A stretch of DNA of 64,000 nt from Pusillimonas sp. T7-7 (lineage in GTDB: Bacteria > Pseudomonadota > Gammaproteobacteria > Burkholderiales > Burkholderiaceae_B). Numbering within the stretch: position 1 is the stretch's first letter; each line of letters starts with the position of its first letter. Both the position numbers and the translations under genes were made by a program. The stretch is from contig NC_015458.1 of NCBI RefSeq assembly GCF_000209655.1, positions 2,046,001 through 2,110,000 on the forward strand. Direction: 5' to 3'. Positions 32,165 to 41,284 of this stretch are shown in pieces. The notes under the pieces are model-generated. The model was not told where the DNA came from. It saw only the letters and a program-made list of their open reading frames with translations, and did no database searches.

Positions 32165-33175
32165 TCAACCCACTCGAACCGGCTCCTGCTCCAGCTCCAC
32201 ACCGAAGCGCGCCGCAATGTCGTCCTTGATGGCGTCGGCCAATGCGGCAATATCGCCCGCGTTTGCGCCGCCATCATTAACCAGTACCAAAGCCTGGCGT
32301 TCGTGCACCCCGGCCGCGCCCATACGCCTGCCCTTCCAGCCCGCTTGATCAATCAGCCAACCGGCTGCCAGCTTGTATGATCCATCTGGCTGCAGATACG
32401 CCACCAAATCCGGATGCTCTTTCTTTAACGCCTCGTACGCCGATAAGGACACCACCGGATTTTTGAAGAAACTGCCCGCGTTACCCAGCACCGCCGGGTC
32501 GGGCAACTTGCTTTGTCTGATCTGGCATACGGCGTCGAAAACCTGTCGCGCCGTGACACCGGAACCCGCCGCCTGCAGCACAGGGTGGCGCTGCAGGTCG
32601 GGATAGCTGAGCACCGGGCGCCACGCCTTGGGCAAGCGAAAGCGCACCGCTACTATCAGCCATCGCCCCTGCTCCGCCTGCTTGAAAAAGCTGTTGCGAT
32701 ATGAAAACCCGCAGTCCTCCGCCCGCAACTCGGCCAGGCGTTTGTCACGCATATCCCAGGCCAGCAGGCTGTGAAAGCGTTGATCAAGCTCGACACCATA
32801 AGCACCGATATTCTGAACGGGGGCCGCACCCACTGTGCCCGGAATCAGGGCCAGGTTCTCCAACCCATTCCATCCTTGTTCGACACAGCGCTCAACAAAA
32901 TCATGCCAGCGCTCTCCCGCCTGTGCCTCGACGATCCACTCGCCGTTTGTGTCGCCCAACAACTCCACTCCGGCGGTTTCCACCTTGATGACCAGACAGT
33001 CGAGTTCCGGCGCCAGCACTACATTGCTGCCGCCACCTAATATAAAGACATGCCGATAACCATCAGCCAGGGCAGATAAGGCTTGTACTTGCTCTGCCGA
33101 CACGCAGCGCACGAAAGACCGTGCGCGCGAGCGCAGGCCCAGCGTGTTGAAAGAAGTCAGATCTTGTTCAATCAC
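32165..33175 (-). CDS. murB: UDP-N-acetylenolpyruvoylglucosamine reductase
   Basis: FAD enzyme that completes UDP-N-acetylmuramate for peptidoglycan. About 336 residues from a GTG at 33173-33175 giving [13 protein letters not shown]. The start is uncertain because no strong ribosome site is present and the frame stays open to 33265 without family likeness. Motifs are [10 protein letters not shown] (FAD), [22 protein letters not shown], the proton-donor Ser in [12 protein letters not shown], and [13 protein letters not shown]. It is the type I, E. coli-like enzyme. Confidence 0.94.
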   Translation of the reverse strand: MIEQDLTSFNTLGLRSRARSFVRCVSAEQVQALSALADGYRHVFILGGGSNVVLAPELDCLVIKVETAGVELLGDTNGEWIVEAQAGERWHDFVERCVEQGWNGLENLALIPGTVGAAPVQNIGAYGVELDQRFHSLLAWDMRDKRLAELRAEDCGFSYRNSFFKQAEQGRWLIVAVRFRLPKAWRPVLSYPDLQRHPVLQAAGSGVTARQVFDAVCQIRQSKLPDPAVLGNAGSFFKNPVVSLSAYEALKKEHPDLVAYLQPDGSYKLAAGWLIDQAGWKGRRMGAAGVHERQALVLVNDGGANAGDIAALADAIKDDIAARFGVELEQEPVRVG

Positions 33176-33346
33176 ATGCAGCAAAAGCAGCCCCACTGAA
33201 GATAAAATATCCGGCAACAAACCGGCGAAAAAGCATAAGCATACCCCTGCCTGCTGAAAGAACATCGCATCAGAACGCGTGCCATATCGGAAGCTGCCCG
33301 CAGCTTGACAATGATAGGTAAATTCATGCTATTATCTCGTTCTTTC

Positions 33347-33422
33347 GCGGGAATAGCTCAGTTGGTAGAGCGCAACCTTGCCAAGGTTGAGGTCGCGAGT
33401 TCGAGACTCGTTTCCCGCTCCA
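33347..33422 (+). tRNA. tRNA-Gly (anticodon GCC)
   Basis: 76 nt including an encoded CCA. The acceptor GCGGGAA (33347-33353) pairs with TTCCCGC (33412-33418). The D arm has AGCTCAGTTGGTAGAGC, the anticodon GCC is at 33380-33382 in the loop TTGCCAA, and the T loop is TTCGAGA. A terminator follows at 33431-33459. It is the near twin of the tRNA at 34669. Confidence 0.97.
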
Positions 33423-33430
33423 GGATTCTA

Positions 33431-33460
33431 AAAATGCCCAAACTTCGTTTGGGCATTTTT
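33431..33460 (+). terminator. Terminator of the first tRNA-Gly
   Basis: AAAATGCCCAAAC (33431-33443), a TTC loop, and GTTTGGGCATTTT followed by more T form a stem with a T-tract on the plus strand. Confidence 0.88.
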
Positions 33461-33516
33461 TTGTGTGTCAGATTTTGCACACCAGGGCATGGCTCTTTCA
33501 AGACAAGCCTGATTGT

Positions 33517-34359
33517 TCAGTCGCCCTTCTGGCGCCCCTCAAGTTCGGCCCTTACCTGCTTTCTTCCGCCATACTCGGCTAGGCTGATTCCTGCCAGAAT
33601 CATCATCAAAGCCATTGCGTGGTAAGGATGAAATTCCTCATTGATCATGGTAACCGCCAACAATGCGCCCCATACGGGCAGCAGATTGATGAACAGGCCG
33701 GCCCGGTTCGCCCCGATCAGCTCGACTGCCCGAATATAAAAGACCTGGCTGAGGAAAGAGGGGAAAATAACAATATATGCAATGGCCGCCCAGCCCAGCA
33801 TATCCGGAAAGATGGTTTTACCCTGAACAGCCTCGAAAGCCAGTAAAGGCAGCGCCGCCAAAGTAGCACCCAGGCACAGCACGAACATCAAGCTAGTCCA
33901 GTGCACATGGGGCTTGCTGCGCAGCGCAGCGGTATAGATACCGTAGGAAACGATGGCCACAAGCATCAGCGCGTCGCCGAAGTTGATGCTAAGTGCAATC
34001 AAATTGGCAAAATCGCCGCGCAGCGCAATGACAATCACGCCTATAAAAGACAACACAAAGCCGATCATCTGGGCGCGGCCCACACGGCTGGAAAACAAAA
34101 GGAAACTTGCGGCAAATACGAATAGCGGCATGCCTCCTTGCAAGATACTGGCGTTGATTACGGTGGTATAGACCAGCGCATAATAAAGCGCCACGCTGAA
34201 TACGGTGAAACCAAGCGCACCCAGAAATAGCAAGTAGCCCAGCCGCGGCCGGATTGCCGGCCAATCGGCGCCAATCTGCCCTCTCTTGAACAGATACAAC
34301 ACCAGCATCACGCTCGCCCAGCGGGCGGTAACCAGAACCATGGGCGAAGCATGGCCCAC
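33517..34359 (-). CDS. EamA/DMT-family transporter with abnormal start
   Basis: Inner-membrane drug/metabolite transporter of the EamA type with two five-helix halves. From the first canonical start, GTG at 34357-34359, the protein has 280 residues and lacks the first transmembrane helix. The same frame upstream (34360-34437) encodes a convincing first helix, reading YKAYVLLALTTLFWAGNSV, AGKWAV. A stop codon lies ahead of it and no ATG, GTG or TTG. Only ATT or ATC follow the AGGGGA ribosome-like site. Either a rare start is used or a single-base shift separates an in-place TTG from the frame. The substrate is unknown. It is flanked by the two tRNA-Gly genes. Confidence 0.85.
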   Translation of the reverse strand: MGHASPMVLVTARWASVMLVLYLFKRGQIGADWPAIRPRLGYLLFLGALGFTVFSVALYYALVYTTVINASILQGGMPLFVFAASFLLFSSRVGRAQMIGFVLSFIGVIVIALRGDFANLIALSINFGDALMLVAIVSYGIYTAALRSKPHVHWTSLMFVLCLGATLAALPLLAFEAVQGKTIFPDMLGWAAIAYIVIFPSFLSQVFYIRAVELIGANRAGLFINLLPVWGALLAVTMINEEFHPYHAMALMMILAGISLAEYGGRKQVRAELEGRQKGD

Positions 34360-34668
34360 CGCCCATTTGCCGGCAACCGAGTTGCCGGCCCAGAAGAGCG
34401 TTGTAAGTGCAAGAAGAACGTAAGCTTTATAGATGACAATTCCCCTGGTTTCTGGCCTATATCAATCGTTCGGATTCTAACTGCTGTTGGCAAAGCATGC
34501 CGATCCGAACCAGTATTTTCAACAGCATATTGATAGGCAGCCTGGCTAACCATCGGTCAAAAAAAGCGCGCGTCCGCCACTTCGGCAGCTCCGCAAAAAC
34601 ACGAATAAAAAAAGCTGCTATAATCCTGCTCTTCTCTGGTTCGACAGTTATCTACAACCAGATGTTTT

Positions 34669-34744
34669 GCGGGAGTAGCTCAGTTGGTAGAGCGCAACCT
34701 TGCCAAGGTTGAGGTCGCGAGTTCGAGACTCGTCTCCCGCTCCA
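34669..34744 (+). tRNA. tRNA-Gly (anticodon GCC)
   Basis: 76 nt including CCA. The acceptor GCGGGAG (34669-34675) pairs with CTCCCGC (34734-34740), and the anticodon GCC is at 34702-34704. The body is identical to the tRNA at 33347 apart from the compensated last acceptor pair, G-C here and A-T there. A UUCG-capped terminator follows. Confidence 0.97.
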
Positions 34745-34752
34745 GATTCTAT

Positions 34753-34782
34753 AAAAGGCCCAGGCTTCGGTTTGGGCCTTTT
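34753..34782 (+). terminator. Terminator of the second tRNA-Gly
   Basis: AAAAGGCCCA (34753-34762) pairs with TGGGCCTTTT (34773-34782). The stem is extended by G-U pairs and capped by TTCG. T residues follow. Confidence 0.85.
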
Positions 34783-34827
34783 ATTTTGTGCGTCGGCATT
34801 TCGCTTGGACAATGTAGGAATATGGCA

Positions 34828-35448
34828 ATGGATATTGCATTAATCCTGTTGATGGTCGTCGCAGCATGGCAGGTGCTGCGTGTGCGTTACCAGCGCACAC
34901 ATATTGCTTTATTGGGGCAGCATTTGGCCAATTTGCAGCTCGAGCGCCATATGGAAACGCTGACAGAGGGCTATACCCGCGCCATCCACGAAAAAGAAGA
35001 AACACGCCAAATCCAGGTACTGGAAACCTATGCCCAGACCGAACGCGCAATGGCGGGAAATATACAGTCGCTGGCCGACACCATGCAGAAAGAAACCGTG
35101 CAGACGGCCAGCATGGGCACGCTCCCGTTTTGCGTGCCTTATGCCGAACGTTTTCTTCCTGCGTTGACACGAGATTTTCGTGCGTTGCTGCGCATTCACG
35201 CAGCCGGGCTGCGCCATATGGTGGACAACGCAAGCCGTTTGGACGCAAAAGACCGCGCCTACCATCTCTCGGCAGAGTTATATCTGCTGCAGCACAGCTG
35301 CCACTGGTTCTGCAAATCCCGCGCCGTGGCCGATGCGCGGCTGATGCTGCGGCATAAGATCCAGCATCAGCAAGTACTGGACTCGGTGTCTGCCGCAACC
35401 CGCTCGGCTTATCTGCAATGGTTGCAGGGCACTAGTCCTCGAAGCTAA
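34828..35448 (+). CDS. Unknown membrane-anchored coiled-coil protein
   Basis: 206 residues beginning MDIALILLMVVAAWQVL, a single N-terminal membrane anchor. The ATG at 34828 is preferred because AGGA lies eight bases before it; the ATG six bases upstream is too close. A charged helical stretch follows (about 25-90, with ERHMETLTEGYTRAIHEKEETRQIQVLE), probably a coiled coil, then a mostly helical domain with several His and Cys (LLQHSCHWFCKS). I do not recognise a family. It stands immediately after the tRNA-Gly terminator and before a dioxygenase gene. Confidence 0.6.
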   Translation: MDIALILLMVVAAWQVLRVRYQRTHIALLGQHLANLQLERHMETLTEGYTRAIHEKEETRQIQVLETYAQTERAMAGNIQSLADTMQKETVQTASMGTLPFCVPYAERFLPALTRDFRALLRIHAAGLRHMVDNASRLDAKDRAYHLSAELYLLQHSCHWFCKSRAVADARLMLRHKIQHQQVLDSVSAATRSAYLQWLQGTSPRS

Positions 35449-35511
35449 GCAAAGAACACACGCCTCGAAACTACGCTATCGTAAGCCAGTTCTCCACTAA
35501 AGGAATGCAGC

Positions 35512-36363
35512 ATGAGCAAGATGCCAGCCCTCTTCATTGGACACGGAAATCCAATGAATACATTGGAACAAAATGGCTACACCGAAGCGTGGCAAGCATT
35601 CGGGCGGCATCTTCCCCGCCCCAAGGCTTTGCTGGTCGTTTCCGCCCACTGGTATTTTGGCGCCACGGCCATCACGGCAATGCCCAAGCCCAGAACCATC
35701 CATGACTTTTATGGCTTTCCGCAAGCTTTATTCGACTTCCAGTACCCAGCACCTGGCGACGCCGACCTGGCCTGCGAAATCGTCGAACTGGTCAAACCCC
35801 AATGGCTGGGCCTGGACCGCGACCAATGGGGCATCGACCATGGCACCTGGTCGGTGCTGGCACACATGTATCCGGATGCGGACATCCCCGTCCTGCAACT
35901 TTCCATCAACGCGCTAAGGCCCCTCGATTACCACCTTGAGCTTGCTGCCAGGCTGGCTCCTCTTCGGGAACAAGGGGTGATGATCATCGCCAGCGGCAAC
36001 GTCGTGCATAATCTGCAGAAATTGCAATGGCGCGAGCAGGAATTGGCTTACGACTGGGCGGAACGGTTCGACGACGCCGTAGTGGAGCAACTGGCGCAGG
36101 AACCCGGCGACATCCTGCGCGTACTCGACCACCCCGACTATGGTCTTGCCGTACCCACACCCGACCATTTCATCCCGCTGCTTTATCTGGCGGGGCTGGC
36201 GGCAACTGACAACAGCAAACCCGAATCCCTGGTCCGAGGCCATACCATGGGCGCCATCTCGATGAGCTGTTTCGGACTCGAGGCGGAAATGGAACTGCGG
36301 AAAGACCCCAGTTGCGCGGCGAGGTTGCCGGAAGGCGTGCCGCCGGATCAAACCAATATATAA
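35512..36363 (+). CDS. DODA-type extradiol aromatic ring-opening dioxygenase (YgiD-like)
   Basis: Class III extradiol dioxygenase family (LigB superfamily), zinc- or iron-dependent. 283 residues. Conserved segments are ALFIGHGNPMNTLEQN with a metal-ligand His, ALLVVSAHWYFGATAIT with a second His, GIDHGTWSVLAHMYPDADIPVLQLSIN, and GNVVHNLQKLQW with another His. E. coli YgiD and plant DODA cleave 4,5-DOPA; the substrate here is not known. Single gene with GGAATG upstream of the start. Confidence 0.92.
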   Translation: MSKMPALFIGHGNPMNTLEQNGYTEAWQAFGRHLPRPKALLVVSAHWYFGATAITAMPKPRTIHDFYGFPQALFDFQYPAPGDADLACEIVELVKPQWLGLDRDQWGIDHGTWSVLAHMYPDADIPVLQLSINALRPLDYHLELAARLAPLREQGVMIIASGNVVHNLQKLQWREQELAYDWAERFDDAVVEQLAQEPGDILRVLDHPDYGLAVPTPDHFIPLLYLAGLAATDNSKPESLVRGHTMGAISMSCFGLEAEMELRKDPSCAARLPEGVPPDQTNI

Positions 36364-36451
36364 GGATAAAACGTGGCGGGACATGGTTAAAAAATACAGC
36401 CCCGCCACTGATAGCGGCCCTTGAATGTAGGTTCCTCTACGATCCGTAGGC

Positions 36452-37141
36452 TTATTTCCCTTTGACGTATTTCGGTACTATGTTGGCCGCAGCCGTGGTC
36501 CATTCGTCAATCAAAGGCTGCAAGCTGGACAGCTGGACGCCGCCCTGCCCTTGGGCTGCGTCAACAATGCGCTCTCCTGTGCCACCCCGTACCGAGGCAT
36601 ACAACAGCTCACCTGACTTGCTGTCGGTGACATGCGACTCGATGGCAATTGTGGCATCGTTCGGCAAGCCGCCTTGCGCCACGGCCTTGGCTCCTGTCAC
36701 GGCCAGAGCGACAGGTATGAATTGATAAGCCTTCAACTGCCGTGTTTCACTTCCGACCGCTGTGATTGCCAGGCGCACATGGGCGACACCCGGCCCGGCC
36801 TGGTCAACCAGTCTGATCTTTTGCCTCAGCTTCTTACGCAACGATTGATCCAGCGCGTTACGGATCTGCGTTAATGTTTCCATCGAAATACCCTCTGTGG
36901 GCCGAGGCTCAGGGTAATACACGACCGGATCCAGCTTTATTGCGTTGTAGCGTGCTGGTGTGAAAGCAGGGTTCACGTAAGCCAGACGCGTCCCGCCCCC
37001 CGGCACAGCCTCTTGGTGCAAGCGCGAGTAATCAGGCAAAAAACCCGATTGCGTCGGAATAGATGATGTAGCGCAGCCGGCCACAAGAGTGACCGCTGAA
37101 AGGGACAAAAAAATATTCCGCAGTCGATTTCGTTTGCTCAT
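36452..37141 (-). CDS. DUF3313-family lipoprotein
   Basis: 229 residues. The signal peptide ends in the lipobox VAGC, so this is a lipid-anchored envelope protein. The DUF3313 pattern is visible: GFLPDYSRL near the N-terminus, then AYVNPAFTPARYNAIKLDPVVYYPEP, and a beta-rich body with TGERIVDAAQGQGGVQL. No enzymatic motif is seen and the function of the family is unknown to me. Monocistronic. Confidence 0.88.
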   Translation of the reverse strand: MSKRNRLRNIFLSLSAVTLVAGCATSSIPTQSGFLPDYSRLHQEAVPGGGTRLAYVNPAFTPARYNAIKLDPVVYYPEPRPTEGISMETLTQIRNALDQSLRKKLRQKIRLVDQAGPGVAHVRLAITAVGSETRQLKAYQFIPVALAVTGAKAVAQGGLPNDATIAIESHVTDSKSGELLYASVRGGTGERIVDAAQGQGGVQLSSLQPLIDEWTTAAANIVPKYVKGK

Positions 37142-37336
37142 TACTTGCTCCTGTCGTTTATGAATACGTTATGTAAGAAGGGGAAACCAGGCGTCGTGCG
37201 CTGCCCGCCCTTTCCCCTGAACAGGGTCGGCAGCGCAAACTAGTGTACCTGCATGGTGTAGTATGGTTTCTCTATTTATATTGAACGCCTTGTTATGCTC
37301 CCGAACCCTGTCGGGATCAACAAGCCTTTCTGATCG

Positions 37337-38056
37337 ATGCTGATACCAACGCCTCTTGCCGGACCTGGCTATTTTGAACATACCTCCAGGTTTGCACACT
37401 TGCCTGTATTGTGGTGCCGACTTCTTGCCACATTGGCCATCGTGGCCTTGCTGGCCGCATGCGGAACGACCAAGCCCGTTGGGGTTGGCGAATATCGTGT
37501 GGTCAGGGGCGACACCTTGACAAAGATTGCGCAAATGCACGGGCAAAGCGTCAGCTCCCTCAAGCGTTTGAACAAGCTGAAGGACGCTGACCATATTCGT
37601 GTCGGCCAAATTCTGAAAGTAAAGGGCGCTGCCGCCCAGGGCGCTTACACGTCCCCCGCTCCAGTCAGCGGCCCGTCGATTGCGGCGCCGCGGTCGATCA
37701 AGCTGGTCTGGCCCGCCGAGGGCAAAACACGCCGGGGATCCTCGGCGTCCAACAGCCAGGCCGTCTATATTGCAGCCGCTGAAGGAACGCCGATCAAGGC
37801 CGCAGCCGGCGGCAAGGTGGTCTATGCGGGCAATGGCTTACGCGGCTATGGCAATATGCTGATCGTCAATCACGATGCCAATTTCCTAAGCGTTTATGCC
37901 CATAACAAAGACTTGCTCGTCAAAGAGGGTATGCAGGTCAAGCAGGGGCAAACCATAGCCACTATGGGCAGCACCGAAAGCAATGCCGTCCAGCTGTATT
38001 TTGAGTTGCGCTATAACGGCAAGGCCGTGGATGCCTTGCGCTATCTGCCTAAATAA
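37337..38056 (+). CDS. nlpD: NlpD-like lipoprotein: LysM plus inactive M23 domain
   Basis: 239 residues. The lipobox LLAAC puts the lipidated Cys at residue 42. A LysM domain (about 52-95) binds peptidoglycan. The C-terminal LytM/M23 fold (about 122-239) has lost its zinc ligands: the HxGxD segment reads SNSQAVYIA and the HxH of HLHFE reads QLYFE (219-223). E. coli NlpD is similarly inactive and activates the amidase AmiC at division. The usual nlpD-rpoS neighbourhood is absent, so this may be a second paralogue. Its stop is 4 bp from that of the convergent aldolase gene, with no terminator between. Confidence 0.85.
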   Translation: MLIPTPLAGPGYFEHTSRFAHLPVLWCRLLATLAIVALLAACGTTKPVGVGEYRVVRGDTLTKIAQMHGQSVSSLKRLNKLKDADHIRVGQILKVKGAAAQGAYTSPAPVSGPSIAAPRSIKLVWPAEGKTRRGSSASNSQAVYIAAAEGTPIKAAAGGKVVYAGNGLRGYGNMLIVNHDANFLSVYAHNKDLLVKEGMQVKQGQTIATMGSTESNAVQLYFELRYNGKAVDALRYLPK

Positions 38057-38060
38057 AACC

Positions 38061-38903
38061 TCAGTCGAACATATCGGGCTGAGTCTCGACCAACTGCCCC
38101 CAAATAGCCTGGAAGTGCAGCCAGCCTATGTATTCACTGCCTACATGCTCGCGGCTATAGCGGGCGCGTTCGGGACTGACCATGCGTGGCGCAATCCCGG
38201 TAGCATCGATCATGAGCTGCTGCTGACAGCAACGCTCGAGGGCTATAAACCAAAAGGCAGCCGCCTCAATGCTGTGGCGGCTAACGGTAAACAAGCCATG
38301 GTTCTGGTGTATGGCGGCTTTGACACCGGTAAAGGCATTAGAGATTTTATTGCCGGCCTTGACTTCAACCGCAACCTGCCCCGCCTCGTCGCCAATGACG
38401 ACATGGTCTTCGAAAAAAACAGCTGCGTCTTGCGTAATGGGCTCGAGCTTCTTGCCCAGCGACGCAAATGCGCCACCATACACTGTGTGGGCATGGCACA
38501 TTGCGACAATGTCAGGATGAGCTTCGTGCACGGCTGAATGCAATACAAAGCCGGCGCGGTTGATGGCGTGCCGCCCCTCAACCACCTTGCCGGTATGGTC
38601 CGCCAGGATCAGGTTAGATACCTTGACCTGTGAAAAATGTACTGCCATGGGGTTGGTCCAGTACAAATCCGGATGCTCAGGGTCGCGCACAGTAAGGTGT
38701 CCAGCAAAGCCGTAATCAAGGCCATGTAACGCAAAGGCGCGGCACGATGCGACAAGACGTTCTTTAAGATGCCGCCGTTCGTCGGTGGAATTCGAAAACT
38801 CGGGCACGGTCGGAAAAATACGATCAGCCTGCTCGGGCTGATAAATGGACACACGCCCATCCTTGAATTGGATTTCAGGTGTTGATTCCAGCACGGTTTG
38901 CAT
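38061..38903 (-). CDS. Class II aldolase/adducin-family protein
   Basis: 280 residues from the ATG with AAGGAGTCACC before it. Metal-site segments of the fuculose-phosphate aldolase fold are MCHAHTVYGGAFASLG and AIHQNHGLFTVSRHS, and DYGFAGHLTVRDPEHPDLYWTNP is the substrate loop. Close relatives are annotated as decarboxylases or aldolases of unassigned substrate. It is divergent from a LysR regulator with a palindrome between them, which suggests substrate-induced expression. Confidence 0.9.
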   Translation of the reverse strand: MQTVLESTPEIQFKDGRVSIYQPEQADRIFPTVPEFSNSTDERRHLKERLVASCRAFALHGLDYGFAGHLTVRDPEHPDLYWTNPMAVHFSQVKVSNLILADHTGKVVEGRHAINRAGFVLHSAVHEAHPDIVAMCHAHTVYGGAFASLGKKLEPITQDAAVFFEDHVVIGDEAGQVAVEVKAGNKISNAFTGVKAAIHQNHGLFTVSRHSIEAAAFWFIALERCCQQQLMIDATGIAPRMVSPERARYSREHVGSEYIGWLHFQAIWGQLVETQPDMFD

Positions 38904-38926
38904 GGTGACTCCTTGGCGCTTTACGC

Positions 38927-38951
38927 GCATAAGCAATATTCTTGCTTATGC
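38927..38951. promoter_or_regulatory. Palindromic operator for the LysR regulator
   Basis: GCATAAGCAA (38927-38936) and TTGCTTATGC (38942-38951) are exact inverted arms around TATTC. The position between divergent lysR and its likely target and the T-N11-A content match LysR-type binding sites. A second, looser inverted pair (TATTCATG and CATGAATA) overlaps the lysR start. Confidence 0.6.
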
Positions 38952-39028
38952 TCGCATGCGCGGTTCTCATTGACAAACGATGCTTATTCATGGAAAGATG
39001 AATTTAGTTCATGAATAGCGGAGGCAAC

Positions 39029-39916
39029 ATGCGGCGCATTCCCAACTTTGCACTGCTCAAGACTTTTGAATCCGCCGCGCGTCTGGAAAGCTTCACACTG
39101 GCCGCCCTGGAGCTGCATGTCACACAATCGGCGGTGAGCCACCAAGTACGAAAACTGGAAGAGTATTTTGGCCGAGCGCTGTTTATCAGGCAGAATCGGC
39201 GAGTACAGCTGACAGCGGAAGGTAGCCGCCTGCTGGAAAGCCTGTCTCGGGTATTCGATGTCATCGAAACGGCCTGTGCCGAAGTTGCCCTGGCGCCACA
39301 TGCGCAAGTGCTGGCACTGCACTGTTCGCCAAGCCTCGCCAGCAAATGGCTAAGCCCGCGCCTGCCCGAGTTCATGCAAGCCCATCCAGACATCATCATT
39401 CGGCTTACTTCCGGCGCCGAACCCATAGACCTGACACGAACCCGCGAGCTTGATCTGGTGATTTCGTACGGCGCGGTGCGTGAGCGCACCGGCATTGTTT
39501 CCATACCACTGGGCATCGAGCGCATTGCGCCAATGTGCTCACCTACGCTGCTCAATCCAGCCCTGCCCACGCAATACTTGCTGAGCCGCCTGACGTTAAT
39601 CGACTCTCAGCTTAGCCCCGTAACCTGGGCAGACTGGTTTTCCAGCAATGCTCTTGAACTGCCCGGCAGCCCCCGCCCCTCTTACGATCGCGCCTCTCTG
39701 GCCATTTCAGCAGCCGTCGATGGCTTGGGTGTCATACTTGAAAGCACCAGGCTGGCCAGGCGCGAACTGGAAAATGGCGAGCTGGTGGAGCTGGGCCGGG
39801 AAGAATTCCTTCCGTGCAGCAGGGAAATCCATTTTGTTTCCTACCGAGCCAGCGAAGGCCAGGTACAAAAAATCGAAAAATTTCGTAATTGGCTGATGGT
39901 GAAATCGGCTGACTAA
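39029..39916 (+). CDS. LysR-family transcriptional regulator (GcvA-like)
   Basis: 295 residues from the ATG at 39029, which has GGAGG six bases before it; an ATG six codons upstream is weaker. The winged helix-turn-helix is RIPNFALLKTFESAARLESFTLAALELHVTQSAVSHQVRKLEEYFG. The effector domain follows, in the style of GcvA/AmpR regulators. It probably controls the divergent class II aldolase gene. Confidence 0.93.
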   Translation: MRRIPNFALLKTFESAARLESFTLAALELHVTQSAVSHQVRKLEEYFGRALFIRQNRRVQLTAEGSRLLESLSRVFDVIETACAEVALAPHAQVLALHCSPSLASKWLSPRLPEFMQAHPDIIIRLTSGAEPIDLTRTRELDLVISYGAVRERTGIVSIPLGIERIAPMCSPTLLNPALPTQYLLSRLTLIDSQLSPVTWADWFSSNALELPGSPRPSYDRASLAISAAVDGLGVILESTRLARRELENGELVELGREEFLPCSREIHFVSYRASEGQVQKIEKFRNWLMVKSAD

Positions 39917-40156
39917 GCTTGCTGGGCCTTGCTCGCGCAGCACTTTCAACTCGGCATATCGGCGCGTTTCTGAAATCGAAGTCAAACAACACTTGAAGTA
40001 TTTACTTATGTACTTGTATGATGATAATACTTAAGGAGACAAGAAGGTTGTGTGACAAGCTCGAAACCAGACATACTTAACCCTTTCCAGCCTCGCAAAC
40101 AACAACCCACACGCATCGAACATCCTTAGCACAACAAACGATAAAAGGAACGAGGC
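39917..40156 (+). promoter_or_regulatory. Control region of the sugar ABC operon, with shared operator site A
   Basis: ACTTGTATGATG at 40012-40023 recurs before denD and before glcG. Here it overlaps a -10 TATGAT (40017-40022) paired with TTGAAG (39993-39998) 18 bp upstream, so a bound repressor would block the promoter. The leader to the first gene is about 130 nt and shows no other structure. Confidence 0.6.
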
Positions 40157-41239
40157 ATGGCATCAGTGCAGATTCGTGGCGTACAGAAGTATTTTGGTGG
40201 TACACAAGTAATTCGTGGCGTCGACATCGACATCGAGGACGGCCAGTTTGCCGTGCTGGTGGGCCCGTCAGGCTGCGGCAAATCCACATTGCTGCGCATG
40301 CTGGCCGGGCTCGAAGAGATTACTGAAGGCGAAATCTCCATTGGCGGCAAAGTTGTCAATGACATGCCTCCAAAAGAACGCGATATCGCCATGGTGTTTC
40401 AGAACTATGCACTGTATCCGCACATGTCGGTCTACGACAACATGGCTTTTTCGCTGATGCTGGCCAAGGTTGAGAAATCAGCAGTAAAGGAACGTGTCGA
40501 CCGCGCTTCCAGCATTCTGGGCCTGAACAACTTGCTGGATCGCTATCCGCGCCAACTCTCGGGCGGACAACGCCAGCGGGTGGCCATGGGACGCGCCATT
40601 GTGCGCGACCCCCAGGTCTTTTTGTTCGACGAACCCTTGTCGAACCTGGATGCCAAGCTGCGTGTACAAATGCGTGCCGAAATCCGCGAGCTGCACCAGC
40701 GCCTGCGCACGACATCAGTTTATGTCACCCACGACCAGATCGAAGCCATGACCATGGCCGACCAAATTGTGGTCATGCGAGACGGCGTCGTAGAGCAACG
40801 AGGCCGCCCACTAGACCTGTACGACCACCCCGCCAACCTGTTCGTAGCCGGCTTCATAGGTTCGCCGGCCATGAACTTCCTGCCGGGCGTGCTGCGTGCC
40901 GAAGGTAGCGAGAAGCAGGTGGAGCTCAGTGACGGCACACGACTGCCTGTCCCGCAAGGCATCGCAGCCGGTACCGAAGGACAACGAGTCATTTACGGTG
41001 TTCGTCCCGAACACCTGATCATTCAAGCAGGCACACAAGGAATCAAGACTGAAGTTGTTGTGATCGAGCCAACAGGCGCCAACACCGAGATTCATTGTCG
41101 TTCCAGCGACGCGGACATTGTTGCCGTGTTTCGTGAACGCCATAACTTCGCGCCCGGTGAAACCCTGGTTCTGGTTCCAGATCACAACAATACGCACTTG
41201 TTTGATGCAGAAACTGGCCAGTCATTGGCAAAACAATAA
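40157..41239 (+). CDS. Sugar ABC importer ATPase (MalK/UgpC type)
   Basis: 360 residues. Walker A is [14 protein letters not shown], the Q-loop [16 protein letters not shown], the signature [15 protein letters not shown], Walker [17 protein letters not shown], and the H-loop [13 protein letters not shown]-terminal TOBE domain starts near residue 235. It energises the importer made by the next three genes. Homologues are often labelled ugpC, but glycerol-3-phosphate transport is not implied. The operator site upstream links it to the tetronate genes. Confidence 0.95.
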   Translation: MASVQIRGVQKYFGGTQVIRGVDIDIEDGQFAVLVGPSGCGKSTLLRMLAGLEEITEGEISIGGKVVNDMPPKERDIAMVFQNYALYPHMSVYDNMAFSLMLAKVEKSAVKERVDRASSILGLNNLLDRYPRQLSGGQRQRVAMGRAIVRDPQVFLFDEPLSNLDAKLRVQMRAEIRELHQRLRTTSVYVTHDQIEAMTMADQIVVMRDGVVEQRGRPLDLYDHPANLFVAGFIGSPAMNFLPGVLRAEGSEKQVELSDGTRLPVPQGIAAGTEGQRVIYGVRPEHLIIQAGTQGIKTEVVVIEPTGANTEIHCRSSDADIVAVFRERHNFAPGETLVLVPDHNNTHLFDAETGQSLAKQ

Positions 41240-41284
41240 TTCAGGCAAGAGTTTCAGTAGCAAGAGGCAGTCAAAACCTATAGA

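Noticed and set aside
32371..32383. CTTGTATGAT match to the proposed GntR operator inside murB
   Set aside because: Only 10 of 12 bases, in the middle of a coding sequence and without a promoter. Taken as chance.
37169..37609. 146-codon minus-strand frame overlapping the nlpD-like gene
   Set aside because: No motif, and it overlaps the well-supported LysM domain on the other strand.
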